Below, piece by piece: positions 25,258-34,501 of a stretch of DNA of 64,000 bases; the first letter of the stretch is position 1, and every line of letters begins with the position of its first letter. Source of the stretch: Eubacteriales bacterium (lineage in GTDB: Bacteria > Bacillota > Clostridia > Christensenellales > CAG-138); NCBI GenBank assembly GCA_021373115.1, contig JAJFTI010000015.1:186001-250000 (forward strand), in the 5' to 3' direction. The translations under genes and the position numbers were made by a program. The notes under the pieces are model-generated. The model worked only from the letters and a program-made list of their open reading frames with translations. It was not told the DNA's origin and ran no database searches.

Positions 25258-25266
25258 TGTTATAAT
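25258..25266 (+). promoter_or_regulatory. Extended -10 promoter upstream of the GGDEF-EAL gene
   Basis: TGTTATAAT is a perfect extended -10 (TGnTATAAT); the -35 region (TATGAA at 17 bp) is poor, as tolerated by extended -10 promoters. The leader to ATG 25459 would be about 185 nt, A/T-rich, in which I see no riboswitch consensus. Together with the GH127 promoter this accounts for the 440-bp divergent gap 25019-25458. Confidence 0.6.
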
Positions 25267-25458
25267 ATTCGTACAGATCAGAGGCTTCCTGCTCAAGAAA
25301 AATGTAATAATTTTTGCCTGAAAAATAGCAAATTCTTCTCTCGATAAAATATAAACCGCAAGCGTATATTCCGAAACGGAAACTGTAAGTTGAAAATTTC
25401 TGCAACCGGGCTTGATACCGCGAACCTCCGATGGAAATATAGGTGGGCTGAGGTTATT

Positions 25459-27777
25459 ATGATGTCAATTCGGCCGAAAACGTATGTGCATATTCTGATT
25501 GCGTTCAATCTGCTTGCCTATGCGCTGAGCGCGCTGCTCGGCTTATCAAACCTCGCAAACGTATTATCCGCTTTATGCGCGTTGTTTTCGGCCATTATTC
25601 TGGCGGCGGCAGCCCGCAGGTCTTCCGGCAGCAAAAACATATCTTTTTTGTTTCGCTTTGGTTCCTATGCGTGCTTTGCCTGGTTTGCTGCAGATACGAT
25701 CTGGACGCTGGAGAGTTGGGGAATCGGCGGCGTGCCGGACAATTCGATCATGACGTTTTTATATGTTCTGACCAGCGTGTTTGTACTCGTTGCGATCACG
25801 GTGTTCATCTCCGCGCAGCTTGGCAAGTGGAACCGCGTCCAGATGGTTGCGGATGCTGCCATTATTCTGCTGTTATGCGTACAGTTTTTCTGGATTTTTT
25901 TATTCGATCAGGATTTCGCGTTGCTGTCCGAGTGGGTTCATTATGACGTAACGAGCATTCTATGCGTCGTGACGGATATCATCGTGGTTGTTTTCGTGTT
26001 AACGTGGAAAATTGCGGTTCGAAACGGAAAGGTTCCGCGGTATTTTCGTACGTTTGCGATCGCGGCCATTCTGTTTTCGCTGGTGGATTTGACGTATTAC
26101 ATGCTTGATTTAAAGGGACTCTACACGCCAAACTCGTTGATCGATATTACCTACAGCGCTACGCTGGTACTCTTCGCCATGGCGGCGCTTACCTGGACGG
26201 GCGACCGGCCGCGCGAAGCGGAGCTGGAGCAGATCACAAACATCGGCAGTCGCCGAACGTCGCTGTATCTGCTTTCCTTTCCGATGCTCACGCTTCTTCT
26301 TCAGGCCGTGCATGTGATCCAGGTCGCGCCAACGCTTGCTGAATACGGAATTTTCGGCGGGCTGATCCTCATCCACCTGGCAATATCGAAGTATATCCAG
26401 CTCGCCATTGAGAACGACCGGCTCTGGAAGCTCGAAAAGAAACACAGTGAGCTGCTGGAGCAAACGGTTGCCGATCAGGCGGAGAAGCTGGCGTTTTTTG
26501 CCAACAAGGACCCGCTGACCATGCTTTGCAACCGGAGGTGCTTCAGCGCGACTCTTGCCGAGCGGCTGCAACTGGTTCCGCCCGGCGAGGGGGTTTTTAT
26601 TCTGGGCGTTGATATTGACCGGCTGAAGACCATCAACGAGGCGTTTGGCCACGACGCCGGCGATAAAACCGTTCTGGAGTTTTCCCGGCGCCTGGGCGAA
26701 TGGAACGGCTGCAGCGCGGAACTTGCGCGTATCAGCGGGGACGAGTTCGCCGTCCTGCTCCCCAAAGGGGCTGTGCTTGCCGATGCGGAGCGAGCCTGTG
26801 AAGAGATACTAAAGCTCTGCGACACGCCTTTTGAAATCGACGGAAACCAGATCAAGGTGTCGCTGAGCATCGGCGTTGCGCAGCGCCTGCGTGAAACCGA
26901 CGACGCGCAAACGCTGATGGAGAATATGGGCATCGCGATCCGGCAGGCGAAGTCGCAGGGCTATCACACCTATCAGATCTACAATCCGGCCTTTTCCGTC
27001 GTCCGCGCCAGCAGCCGGATGGAGCATCTGCTCCGGCAGGCGAACATCGAGAAGGAGTTCATGCTCTATTTTCAGCCGCAGTTTTCGTTATCCGACCGGA
27101 GGTTGATTGGGGCGGAGGCGCTCCTTCGCTGGAATAACGAAGAAATCGGGTTCATCCCGCCGAGTGTTTTTATTCCGGTTGCGGAGGAAATCGGCGTCAT
27201 TAACGAAATCGGCATGTTCGTTCTGCGAAAAGCGATTCAGCAGGCGATTTCCTGGAACCGCGACAGAAACGTTACCGTTAAAATCGGCGTGAACATTTCG
27301 CCTAAGCAGTTGAGAAACGACAACTTCGCCGCCATCTTGCGGGAGATTGTTCTGGAAACCGGGGTGGATCCGGGCTGGCTCGACGCGGAGATTACGGAGA
27401 GTATGGTCGTTGACCGGTCGGGCAGCGTAGCCGCCGCGTTCGCCGCGCTCAAGGAACTGGGGATTTCAGTTTCCATCGACGATTTTGGCGCCGGTTTCTC
27501 GGCAATCGGCTACCTGAACAGCTTCCATTTCGACCGGATTAAGATTGACAAATCGCTGGTCGATCCTATTTCGGACAGCAACATCAGTGGCGTAAGAATC
27601 CTGAAATCGATCGTCGAGATGGCCAAGGCGCTTGGCGCGCTGACGATTGCGGAAGGCGTGGAGACCAACGAGCAGTTTACGCTGCTCGAAGAGGTCGGCT
27701 GTGACCAGGCGCAAGGATATTTTCTTGGAAGGCCGGTTCCCGCGAAGGAGTTTGAACGGATGTTTCTCCATCTATAA
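25459..27777 (+). CDS. Membrane GGDEF-EAL protein (c-di-GMP turnover)
   Basis: 772 residues. Eight or nine membrane helices fill the first 330 residues (an unassigned MASE-like sensor), followed by a coiled segment (about 335-370), a GGDEF domain with ISGDEF near residue 425 (SGDEF variant) and an EAL domain with AEALLRW near 551, IDDFGAGFSAIGYL and AEGVETNEQ. The EAL residues are intact, so phosphodiesterase activity is likely; SGDEF can still be active in cyclases or act as a GTP sensor. ATG 25459 is used because GAGG precedes it; the longer frame would need a TTG at 25390 without a ribosome site. Monocistronic, ended by the terminator at 27813. Confidence 0.93.
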   Translation: MMSIRPKTYVHILIAFNLLAYALSALLGLSNLANVLSALCALFSAIILAAAARRSSGSKNISFLFRFGSYACFAWFAADTIWTLESWGIGGVPDNSIMTFLYVLTSVFVLVAITVFISAQLGKWNRVQMVADAAIILLLCVQFFWIFLFDQDFALLSEWVHYDVTSILCVVTDIIVVVFVLTWKIAVRNGKVPRYFRTFAIAAILFSLVDLTYYMLDLKGLYTPNSLIDITYSATLVLFAMAALTWTGDRPREAELEQITNIGSRRTSLYLLSFPMLTLLLQAVHVIQVAPTLAEYGIFGGLILIHLAISKYIQLAIENDRLWKLEKKHSELLEQTVADQAEKLAFFANKDPLTMLCNRRCFSATLAERLQLVPPGEGVFILGVDIDRLKTINEAFGHDAGDKTVLEFSRRLGEWNGCSAELARISGDEFAVLLPKGAVLADAERACEEILKLCDTPFEIDGNQIKVSLSIGVAQRLRETDDAQTLMENMGIAIRQAKSQGYHTYQIYNPAFSVVRASSRMEHLLRQANIEKEFMLYFQPQFSLSDRRLIGAEALLRWNNEEIGFIPPSVFIPVAEEIGVINEIGMFVLRKAIQQAISWNRDRNVTVKIGVNISPKQLRNDNFAAILREIVLETGVDPGWLDAEITESMVVDRSGSVAAAFAALKELGISVSIDDFGAGFSAIGYLNSFHFDRIKIDKSLVDPISDSNISGVRILKSIVEMAKALGALTIAEGVETNEQFTLLEEVGCDQAQGYFLGRPVPAKEFERMFLHL

Positions 27778-27781
27778 TAAC

Positions 27782-27848
27782 GCGCTATCATAGCGCAAGA
27801 GAATGAAACGATGCGCCGCGTGCCGTCCAATTTGATGCGGCGCTTTTT
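27782..27848 (+). terminator. Double hairpin terminator after the GGDEF-EAL gene
   Basis: GCGCTA-TCA-TAGCGC (27782-27796) lies 4 bp after the stop. The main terminator follows: GCGCCGC (27813-27819) with GCGGCGC (27837-27843), then TTTTTATTTTG. Confidence 0.8.
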
Positions 27849-27911
27849 ATTTTGGAGAAAGTTACCTTAGCCATTCGGTTTTCGTGCATGAAAAAAGAAA
27901 TTTATTTTGGA

Positions 27912-27939
27912 TTGCAAAATCAAGTTTGGATGATATAAT
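27912..27939 (+). promoter_or_regulatory. Promoter of the gltBD operon
   Basis: TTGCAA (27912-27917), 16 bp, TATAAT (27934-27939), with TGA just before the -10 (extended -10). Transcription should start near 27946, giving a leader of about 370 nt before gltB. Confidence 0.72.
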
Positions 27940-27950
27940 ATATAAAACTT

Positions 27951-28056
27951 GCAGGATGACCAACCTCATCTTGCACTTTTTAACAGGAACAATGGCGTTC
28001 CGAAATCCGTGCCATCCGAATTGGAAGCGGCACGGGTTTTGGGTCGCTGTTTTTTT
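27951..28056 (+). promoter_or_regulatory. Structured gltBD leader with possible antitermination elements
   Basis: Three successive stem-loops are visible. First, GCAGGATGA/TCATCTTGC (27951-27974) followed by ACTTTTT. Second, GGAAC-AATGGC-GTTCC (27986-28001), a perfect 5-bp hairpin whose six-base loop has A1 and G4, like the amt leader loop AATGGT. Third, CCGTGCC/GGCACGG (28007-28035) followed by GTTTT and, a little later, seven T residues (28050-28056). The arrangement resembles an attenuation leader, and the A1/G4 hexaloop is the known recognition rule of ANTAR antitermination proteins. A second A1/G4 loop is not apparent, so the assignment stays tentative. Confidence 0.45.
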
Positions 28057-28150
28057 GCCCCATAACCGCACGGACGGATCGGGCGGATTCGATTTCGACG
28101 ATGCCGGAAGGAAACGCGCGCGTGTGGCTGCGGTTTTATTTACCGGAGGA

Positions 28151-28318
28151 ATGACCCCAAAAGCCCGCCGAATAAATGCAGGAAGAGCTGCACAAAATTT
28201 GAACTGCGCAGCAAAACCTGCAAAATGCACGAATGAACACGAAGATTCTCTACTCTCCCGAACGGGAATAACCCGACAAAACCGCGCGGGATATCACATG
28301 GAAGCAGGTGAAAGATGA
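28151..28318 (+). CDS. Possible 55-residue ORF translationally coupled to gltB
   Basis: ATG 28151 is preceded directly by ACCGGAGGA and the frame ends at TGA 28316-28318, overlapping the gltB ATG as ATGA. The predicted peptide starts MTPKARRINAGRAAQNLN and contains three cysteines; it matches nothing I know. The ribosome site is very close to the start (about 1-6 nt), which would be suboptimal. It could be a leader peptide that controls gltB translation, or chance. Confidence 0.3.
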   Translation: MTPKARRINAGRAAQNLNCAAKPAKCTNEHEDSLLSRTGITRQNRAGYHMEAGER

Positions 28319-31300
28319 AACAGCAAGAGTTGCAGACACGAAACGCGGAGGAACCTCGACAGCGGGGGAACGAACAGAAGGAATCCGGTCAAGTTCCGAA
28401 TACAGGGCGGACGTCAGCCTTTTCCACCGCTGGAACGAGCGATTTGCGGCAGAGCGCGAAGCTCTGGCGTCCGGAGTTTGAACACGACGCGTGCGGCACC
28501 GGATTTATCGCGCATATGAACGGAACCCGTTCGCATGCGATTGTGCAGGATGCGCTCGAGATACTCTCACGGCTGGCGCACCGCGGCGGAACGGGGTCGG
28601 ACCCCGATACGGGCGATGGAGCGGGCGTTTTGGTACAAATTCCGGATCGCTTCTTCCGGAAGAAGGTGGAGTTTCATCTTCCGCGCGAAGGACAGTATGC
28701 CGTTGGCATGTTCTTTTTGCCGCTTGATCAGGCGGAGTGCCTTGCGGCGGAAGCGGCTATGGAAGCAATTGCAAAGGAAGAGGCGTTTTCCGTGCTTGGC
28801 TGGCGGACGGTTCCAACCAACCTGCATGCCTGCGGAGCGGGCGCCTGGGCGAGCGTTCCGAGCGTGAAGCAGCTCTTTCTTAGCTGGAAGGACAACGATC
28901 TGCCGGCGGATGTCCGCCTGTTCGTTCTGCGCAAGCGTATGGAGCGCGCGATGAAGGAGCAGGGGCTTGAGGCTTATGTTCCGAGCCTTTCGAACCGCAC
29001 GGTGGTATACAAAGGCATGATGCAGGCCTGGCAGGTATCGGACTTCTATCCGGATTTGCTGGACGTTGATTTTCTTTCCGGAATCGCGCTCGTCCATTCG
29101 CGCTATTCCACAAACACCTTTCCCTCCTGGGATCGCGCCCAGCCGTTTCGAATGGTTGCGCATAACGGCGAGATCAATACGCTCAAGGGCTGCGAACACG
29201 CGGTGCAGGCCGCGAGCGCGGCGATCGACGGCGGAAGGCTCGCAAAGCGCCTTGCCGACGTTCTACCGATTTTGGATTCCAACGGCAGCGATTCCACGAA
29301 GTTCGATAATCTGCTGGAGTTTCTGGTGGTTGCCGGGCGTTCCCTGCCGCAGGCGCTGTTCATGATGATGCCGGGTCCATGGTCGAAGGACAAGACGCTG
29401 GACGAGAACCAGCGTGATTTTTACCGGTATGCCGCCTGCCTGATGACCCCCTGGGACGGGCCCGCCGCCATGTGCTTTACGGATGGTCGCCAGGTCGGCG
29501 CGGTGCTGGATCGAAACGGCCTGCGCCCTGCCCGCTGGGTACTGACAAAGTCGAACCTGCTGGTGCTCGCTTCAGAATCCGGCGTGATGGATATTGCGCC
29601 GTCCGAGGTTGCTCGCCGCGGACGTCTTGGCCCGAACCAGATGCTGCTGCTGGATACGGAGTCCGGCGTACTGCTGGAGGATCAGGAGATTAAGGACCAG
29701 TACCTGAACGGGCCTTGGAGGCAATGGCTGCCCCAGCAGGTGGTTGAATTGGAAGAAACGCCCTATGTTCGCAGCAGCGCGCCTTCCAGCCTGCCAAAAG
29801 AAAAGCAGCGTTTGTTTGGCTGGACGTATGAGGATCGGATGGTAACGGTGCTGCCGATTGCGCAGACGGGGCTTGATCCCGTCGGCTCCATGGGGTACGA
29901 CGCGCCGATTGCCGTATTATCCGAGCGGCCGCAGCCGCTGTTTCACTATTTTAAACAACTCTTCGCGCAGGTGACAAACCCGCCGATCGACGCGATTCAG
30001 GAAGAGTGCGTCACCGGTATGGACGTGTTTCTGGGGCCGAACGGCGATCCAACGCTGGATCAATCCGACAATTGCCGAAAGATCCATCTGTCTTCCCCTA
30101 TTTTGCAAACCGCCAATCTGGAACGGCTGCTTGCCGGAATCCCCGGATTCTCCGCGGCGGAAATCCACATGGTATTCGACCCGAAACAGGGTTTGGAAGC
30201 GGGACTCGAGGCGTTTTTCGCTGCGGCGGAAAAAGCGCTGAAGGAAGGCATCTCCATTCTGGTGCTCACCGACCGGTTGGCCGGCGCGGAGCTTGTGCCC
30301 ATTCCGTCCCTGCTGGCGACGGCGGGTGTACACCACTACCTGATTCAAAAGGGCTTGCGTGGGAACTGCTCGCTGATTGTGGACAGCTACGAACCGCGTG
30401 AGGTGCACCACGTTGCCTGCCTGATTGGATACGGCGCAAAAGCCGTCCATCTGCGCGGAGTCTACGAAGCGGTGGAATCGCTCGCCGACGAAGGGCACCT
30501 GGAATCCGTGTCGCTGGAAGACGCGATGAGCAATGTGCTGTACGGATACGATCACGGTATTCTCAAGGTGATGTCCAAAATGGGCATCTCCTGCGTGGAT
30601 GGTTATCATAACGCGCAGATCTTTGAAGCGCTGGGACTTTCACAGGAGCTGGTTGACCGCTTCTTTAAAGGAACGGTTACGCGCGTGGGTGGCATGTCGC
30701 TTTCCGATCTCGAGCGGGAGGTTTTGCAGCGCCACCGCGAAGCGCTTGCATCGATGCAGGAAGAGCTGCCCTCCGGCGGACGTTTTCAGTATAAGAAAGA
30801 CGGCGAGCGGCATCTTTACAACCCCGAAACGATCCACCTGCTGCAAACGGCGGTACGCACGGGGGACTACGAGCTGTTCCGCGAGTATGTCCGGCGCGTG
30901 GAAAGCGAACAGCCGGTCGCGCTTCGCAACCTTCTGGGGTTCCAGAACTGCCACCCGATTCCCATCGAAGAGGTGGAGCCGGTGGAAAAGATCGTCCGTC
31001 GGTTTAAAACGGGCGCCATGTCCTACGGTTCCATCAGCCAGGAGGCGCATGAGTGCCTCGCGCTGGCCATGAACCAGCTCGGTGGAAAGAGCAACTCCGG
31101 CGAGGGCGGCGAGGCGGCGGAGCGGCTCTTTACCGACCGCAACTCTGCGATAAAGCAGATCGCTTCCGGCCGGTTCGGGGTCACGGGGCCGTATCTGGCC
31201 TCCGCCAAGGAGATTCAGATCAAGATGGCGCAGGGCGCAAAGCCCGGCGAAGGCGGGCAGCTTCCGGGCGGCAAGGTGTATCCGCAGATCGCCCGAACGC

Positions 31301-32883
31301 GGCACTCGACGCCCGGCGTGGGGCTCATCTCCCCGCCTCCGCACCACGATATCTATTCAATCGAAGATCTGGCGCAGCTGATCTTTGACTTAAAAAATGC
31401 GAATCCGGACGCGCGGATCAACGTGAAGCTCGTTTCGGAGACCGGCGTCGGCACCATCGCCGCGGGCGTTGCCAAAGGCGGCGCGGACGTGATTTTAATC
31501 TCCGGCTACGACGGCGGCACCGGCGCGAGTCCGCGCACAAGCATTCAGCACGCGGGACTGCCCTGGGAACTCGGCCTTGCGGAAACGCACCAGACGCTGA
31601 TTGCCAACGGCCTTCGCGGGCGCGTCCGCGTGGAAACCGACGGAAAGCTCATGACCGGGCGCGATATCGCGATTGCCGCGCTGCTCGGCGCGGAGGAGTT
31701 CGGCTTTGCGACCCTCCCGCTCGTTTCGCTTGGCTGCGTGATGATGCGGGTGTGCAATCTGGACACCTGCCCGGTGGGAGTGGCTACGCAGAATCCGGCG
31801 CTGCGCGCGCGGTTCACCGGCAAGCCGGAGTATGTAATCAACCTCATGCGCTTCCTTGCACAGAATTTGCGCGAGAACATGGCACAGCTTGGGTTCCATA
31901 CCCTGGACCAAATGGTGGGCATGGCGGGGCACTTAACACAGATCAAGCAATCGCCCAAGACCGACGGAATGGATCTTTCGGAGTTGATTCCCGGGGATCA
32001 GCCGCTGCCCTGGCGCGACCTGAAACCCTGCAAAAACGATCATAACCGGCTGTTCCACGATATGGTTCGTTCGCTTGTCGAGCAGGGGGACGCCGTGGTC
32101 AAACGCCCGATTTGCAACACGGAGCGGGCGGTGGCAACAGGGGTCTCCGCCTTCATCAGCCGCGAATACGGCCGCCTGCCGGACGGGCGCATTCGCTTTC
32201 AGTTCAACGGAACGGCGGGGCAGAGCTTTGGCGCGTTTGCCACCGCCGGAATCGAGCTGAAAATCGAAGGGGATACGAACGACTATCTCGGCAAGGGTCT
32301 GTGCGGCGCGCGCATCATCGTCAAAGCGCCGGAGGACGCGGGCTGGTCGAACAAGGACAACCTGCTGACCGGTAACGTTGCGCTCTTTGGCGCGACGAGC
32401 GGCGAACTGTATCTCGCGGGCCGCGCGGGCGAGCGCTTCTGCGTCCGCAACAGCGGTGCGATTGCCGTCTGCGAAGGCGTTGGCGACCACGGCTGCGAAT
32501 ACATGACCGGCGGCACCGTCGTAATCCTCGGGCCGGTTGGGCGGAACTTTGCCTCCGGCATGTCCGGCGGCATCGCCTACGTGCTGGACGACGGGAACTT
32601 CCGGCGCATGGTCAACACGAAGATGACCGCGCTCTACGAGCTGGACGCGCTGGACCTCGTGATGCTTTACCGGCACCTGACGAATCACGCAGCCTACACC
32701 GGTTCGAAAACAGCCGCGAGGATTCTGGAAAAGTGGCCTTCCACACACGCGCGCTTTGTTAAGGTTCTTCCGCATGATTACCGCGAGATGCTGGAAGCGA
32801 TGGACACCGCCGAGCGCGAAGGATTGGAAGGCGACGAAATGCTGGAGCGCGCGTTCCTGCTCAAGACAGGGAAGGGGCTGTGA
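28315..32883 (+). CDS. gltB: Glutamate synthase (NADPH) large subunit
   Basis: 1522 residues. Class II glutamine amidotransferase domain begins at Cys60 (HDACGTGFIAHMNG), which should become the N-terminus after propeptide removal; a 59-residue propeptide is long for the family. The central and FMN-binding domains follow, including GEGGEAAERLF and PGEGGQLPGGKV, with the [3Fe-4S] ligands in CVMMRVCNLDTCPVG near residue 1140, then the GXGXG beta-helix with MTGGTVVILGPVGRNFASG. It converts glutamine plus 2-oxoglutarate to two glutamates with GltD supplying electrons, forming the GS-GOGAT ammonium assimilation route. AGGTGAAAG precedes ATG 28315. Confidence 0.97.
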   Translation: MKQQELQTRNAEEPRQRGNEQKESGQVPNTGRTSAFSTAGTSDLRQSAKLWRPEFEHDACGTGFIAHMNGTRSHAIVQDALEILSRLAHRGGTGSDPDTGDGAGVLVQIPDRFFRKKVEFHLPREGQYAVGMFFLPLDQAECLAAEAAMEAIAKEEAFSVLGWRTVPTNLHACGAGAWASVPSVKQLFLSWKDNDLPADVRLFVLRKRMERAMKEQGLEAYVPSLSNRTVVYKGMMQAWQVSDFYPDLLDVDFLSGIALVHSRYSTNTFPSWDRAQPFRMVAHNGEINTLKGCEHAVQAASAAIDGGRLAKRLADVLPILDSNGSDSTKFDNLLEFLVVAGRSLPQALFMMMPGPWSKDKTLDENQRDFYRYAACLMTPWDGPAAMCFTDGRQVGAVLDRNGLRPARWVLTKSNLLVLASESGVMDIAPSEVARRGRLGPNQMLLLDTESGVLLEDQEIKDQYLNGPWRQWLPQQVVELEETPYVRSSAPSSLPKEKQRLFGWTYEDRMVTVLPIAQTGLDPVGSMGYDAPIAVLSERPQPLFHYFKQLFAQVTNPPIDAIQEECVTGMDVFLGPNGDPTLDQSDNCRKIHLSSPILQTANLERLLAGIPGFSAAEIHMVFDPKQGLEAGLEAFFAAAEKALKEGISILVLTDRLAGAELVPIPSLLATAGVHHYLIQKGLRGNCSLIVDSYEPREVHHVACLIGYGAKAVHLRGVYEAVESLADEGHLESVSLEDAMSNVLYGYDHGILKVMSKMGISCVDGYHNAQIFEALGLSQELVDRFFKGTVTRVGGMSLSDLEREVLQRHREALASMQEELPSGGRFQYKKDGERHLYNPETIHLLQTAVRTGDYELFREYVRRVESEQPVALRNLLGFQNCHPIPIEEVEPVEKIVRRFKTGAMSYGSISQEAHECLALAMNQLGGKSNSGEGGEAAERLFTDRNSAIKQIASGRFGVTGPYLASAKEIQIKMAQGAKPGEGGQLPGGKVYPQIARTRHSTPGVGLISPPPHHDIYSIEDLAQLIFDLKNANPDARINVKLVSETGVGTIAAGVAKGGADVILISGYDGGTGASPRTSIQHAGLPWELGLAETHQTLIANGLRGRVRVETDGKLMTGRDIAIAALLGAEEFGFATLPLVSLGCVMMRVCNLDTCPVGVATQNPALRARFTGKPEYVINLMRFLAQNLRENMAQLGFHTLDQMVGMAGHLTQIKQSPKTDGMDLSELIPGDQPLPWRDLKPCKNDHNRLFHDMVRSLVEQGDAVVKRPICNTERAVATGVSAFISREYGRLPDGRIRFQFNGTAGQSFGAFATAGIELKIEGDTNDYLGKGLCGARIIVKAPEDAGWSNKDNLLTGNVALFGATSGELYLAGRAGERFCVRNSGAIAVCEGVGDHGCEYMTGGTVVILGPVGRNFASGMSGGIAYVLDDGNFRRMVNTKMTALYELDALDLVMLYRHLTNHAAYTGSKTAARILEKWPSTHARFVKVLPHDYREMLEAMDTAEREGLEGDEMLERAFLLKTGKGL

Positions 32884-32950
32884 ACATGCGTAACGAGAGA
32901 AAGAACACCGCCCAAACGCAGACGTCGAATACAATGGCAGGAGGCGCAGC

Positions 32951-34384
32951 ATGGGTAAGATAACCGGTTTTATGGAATACGATCGAACGACGGCGGCAGA
33001 GCTGCCCTGCGACGCGCGCATTCGGAACTGGGATGCGTTTCATCCCGCGCAGAGCGAGCCGGAAATCCGCGAACAGGCGGCGCGCTGCATGAACTGCGGC
33101 GTTCCGTTCTGCCACGCGGGCGTCAACTGGCGCGGCGTTGGATCGGGCTGCAGCATTGGAAATCTGATTCCGGAATGGAATCATCTGGTTTATAAAGGAC
33201 ATCTCGAAGAGGCTTACCGGCGACTGGAGAAAACGAACCCGCTGCACGAATGCACATCCCGCGTCTGCCCCGCTCTCTGCGAGGGAGCCTGCACGGCGGG
33301 GCTGAACGGCGACCCGATCGCCATCCGCGAGGTGGAGCGATTCTTAAGCGATCTGGCCTGGGAAAAGGGCTGGGTTACGCCCCGTCCGCCGAAAGCGAGA
33401 AACGGAAAGACGGTTGCCGTCGTCGGATCCGGTCCGGCCGGCCTGACCGCCGCAAATCAACTCAATCAACGCGGATTTACCGTGACCGTGTTTGAAAAAT
33501 CGGAGGAGCCCGGCGGGCTTCTGATGTTCGGGATTCCGAACATGAAGCTGCCGAAGAGCCTTGTCCGCCGCCGGATCGAGCTTTTTCGGCGGGAGGGAAT
33601 CGAGTTTGTCTGCGGGGTGGACGTTGGCAGGGACGTCCCCGTTTCGGAGCTGGACCGCTTTGACGCGGTGCTGCTCTGCGGCGGCGCGGGGCAGCCGCGC
33701 GACCTTTCCGTAACGGGGCGGAACCTGCCCGGCGTACGGTTCGCCGTTCCGTTTCTGGCGGAAGCGACGCGGCGTTTGCTGGCGGGCAAAATGGAAGAAA
33801 AGCCGCTTTCCGGGCGCAAGGTGGTCGTCATTGGCGGCGGCGACACGGGAAACGACTGCGTCGCAACTTCGATCCGTATGGGCGCAAACGCCGTGCTTCA
33901 GCTGGAAATCATGCCGCCCGCGCCGGAAACCCGCCGGGCGGATAATCCCTGGCCGCGCTGGCCGCTCGTGTTGAAGACGGATTACGGCCAGCAGGAAGCG
34001 ATCTGGATGTACGGCAGCGATCCGCGCAGCTTTGAAGTTACGGCGGTGTCGATCATTGGCAACGAGACAAACGGCGTTACCGGCATTGAGACCGCGCAGG
34101 TAGAGTGGATCAATACGGAACGCGGGCGCGCGCCAAGGCCAATCGAATCCACCAAGCGCCGTCAGGCAGCGACGGATGTGCTGATCGCCATGGGCTTCGT
34201 CGGCGCGGAAACCTACCTGCCGGAAGCGCTGAATCTGACGCTTGATCGCACCGCGTATTCGACCACGCGCATGGGCGTGTTCGCCGCAGGCGACATGCGC
34301 ACCGGCCAGAGCCTCGTGGTTCGCGCGGAAGCGGACGCAAAGCGCGCCGCGGATGAGGTTGAGCGGTACCTAAGCAGGCAATAG
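32951..34384 (+). CDS. gltD: Glutamate synthase small subunit (NADPH, FAD, Fe-S)
   Basis: 477 residues. N-terminal dicluster [4Fe-4S] domain (RCMNCGVPFCH ... GSGCSIGNLIPEWN ... CPALCEGACTAGLN), an FAD-binding fold VAVVGSGPAGLTAANQL near 150 and an NADPH fold VVVIGGGDTGNDC near 295. It oxidises NADPH and passes electrons through its clusters to GltB. GGAGG sits 7 nt before ATG 32951; the 67-bp gap after gltB shows no terminator, so the two genes are an operon. Confidence 0.97.
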   Translation: MGKITGFMEYDRTTAAELPCDARIRNWDAFHPAQSEPEIREQAARCMNCGVPFCHAGVNWRGVGSGCSIGNLIPEWNHLVYKGHLEEAYRRLEKTNPLHECTSRVCPALCEGACTAGLNGDPIAIREVERFLSDLAWEKGWVTPRPPKARNGKTVAVVGSGPAGLTAANQLNQRGFTVTVFEKSEEPGGLLMFGIPNMKLPKSLVRRRIELFRREGIEFVCGVDVGRDVPVSELDRFDAVLLCGGAGQPRDLSVTGRNLPGVRFAVPFLAEATRRLLAGKMEEKPLSGRKVVVIGGGDTGNDCVATSIRMGANAVLQLEIMPPAPETRRADNPWPRWPLVLKTDYGQQEAIWMYGSDPRSFEVTAVSIIGNETNGVTGIETAQVEWINTERGRAPRPIESTKRRQAATDVLIAMGFVGAETYLPEALNLTLDRTAYSTTRMGVFAAGDMRTGQSLVVRAEADAKRAADEVERYLSRQ

Positions 34385-34446
34385 AACCGGCTGTCTGGCA
34401 AAGAGCAAAAGATACCATTTGAAGAATCGTTCTCATAGGATAGCAA

Positions 34447-34477
34447 CGAGCCCTCCGCTGCAAATACGGAGGGCTCG
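34447..34477. terminator. Bidirectional terminator between gltD and the LacI-SBP gene
   Basis: CGAGCCCTCCG (34447-34457) and CGGAGGGCTCG (34467-34477) form a perfect 11-bp stem with a 9-nt loop, followed on the plus strand by TTATTCGCTTCTTCTTTTT. It separates two convergent units. Confidence 0.82.
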
Positions 34478-34501
34478 TTATTCGCTTCTTCTTTTTGGCG
34501 C

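Noticed and set aside
27946..28314. T-box or known riboswitch in the gltB leader
   Set aside because: No T-box sequence or known aptamer consensus found; only simple stem-loops are visible.
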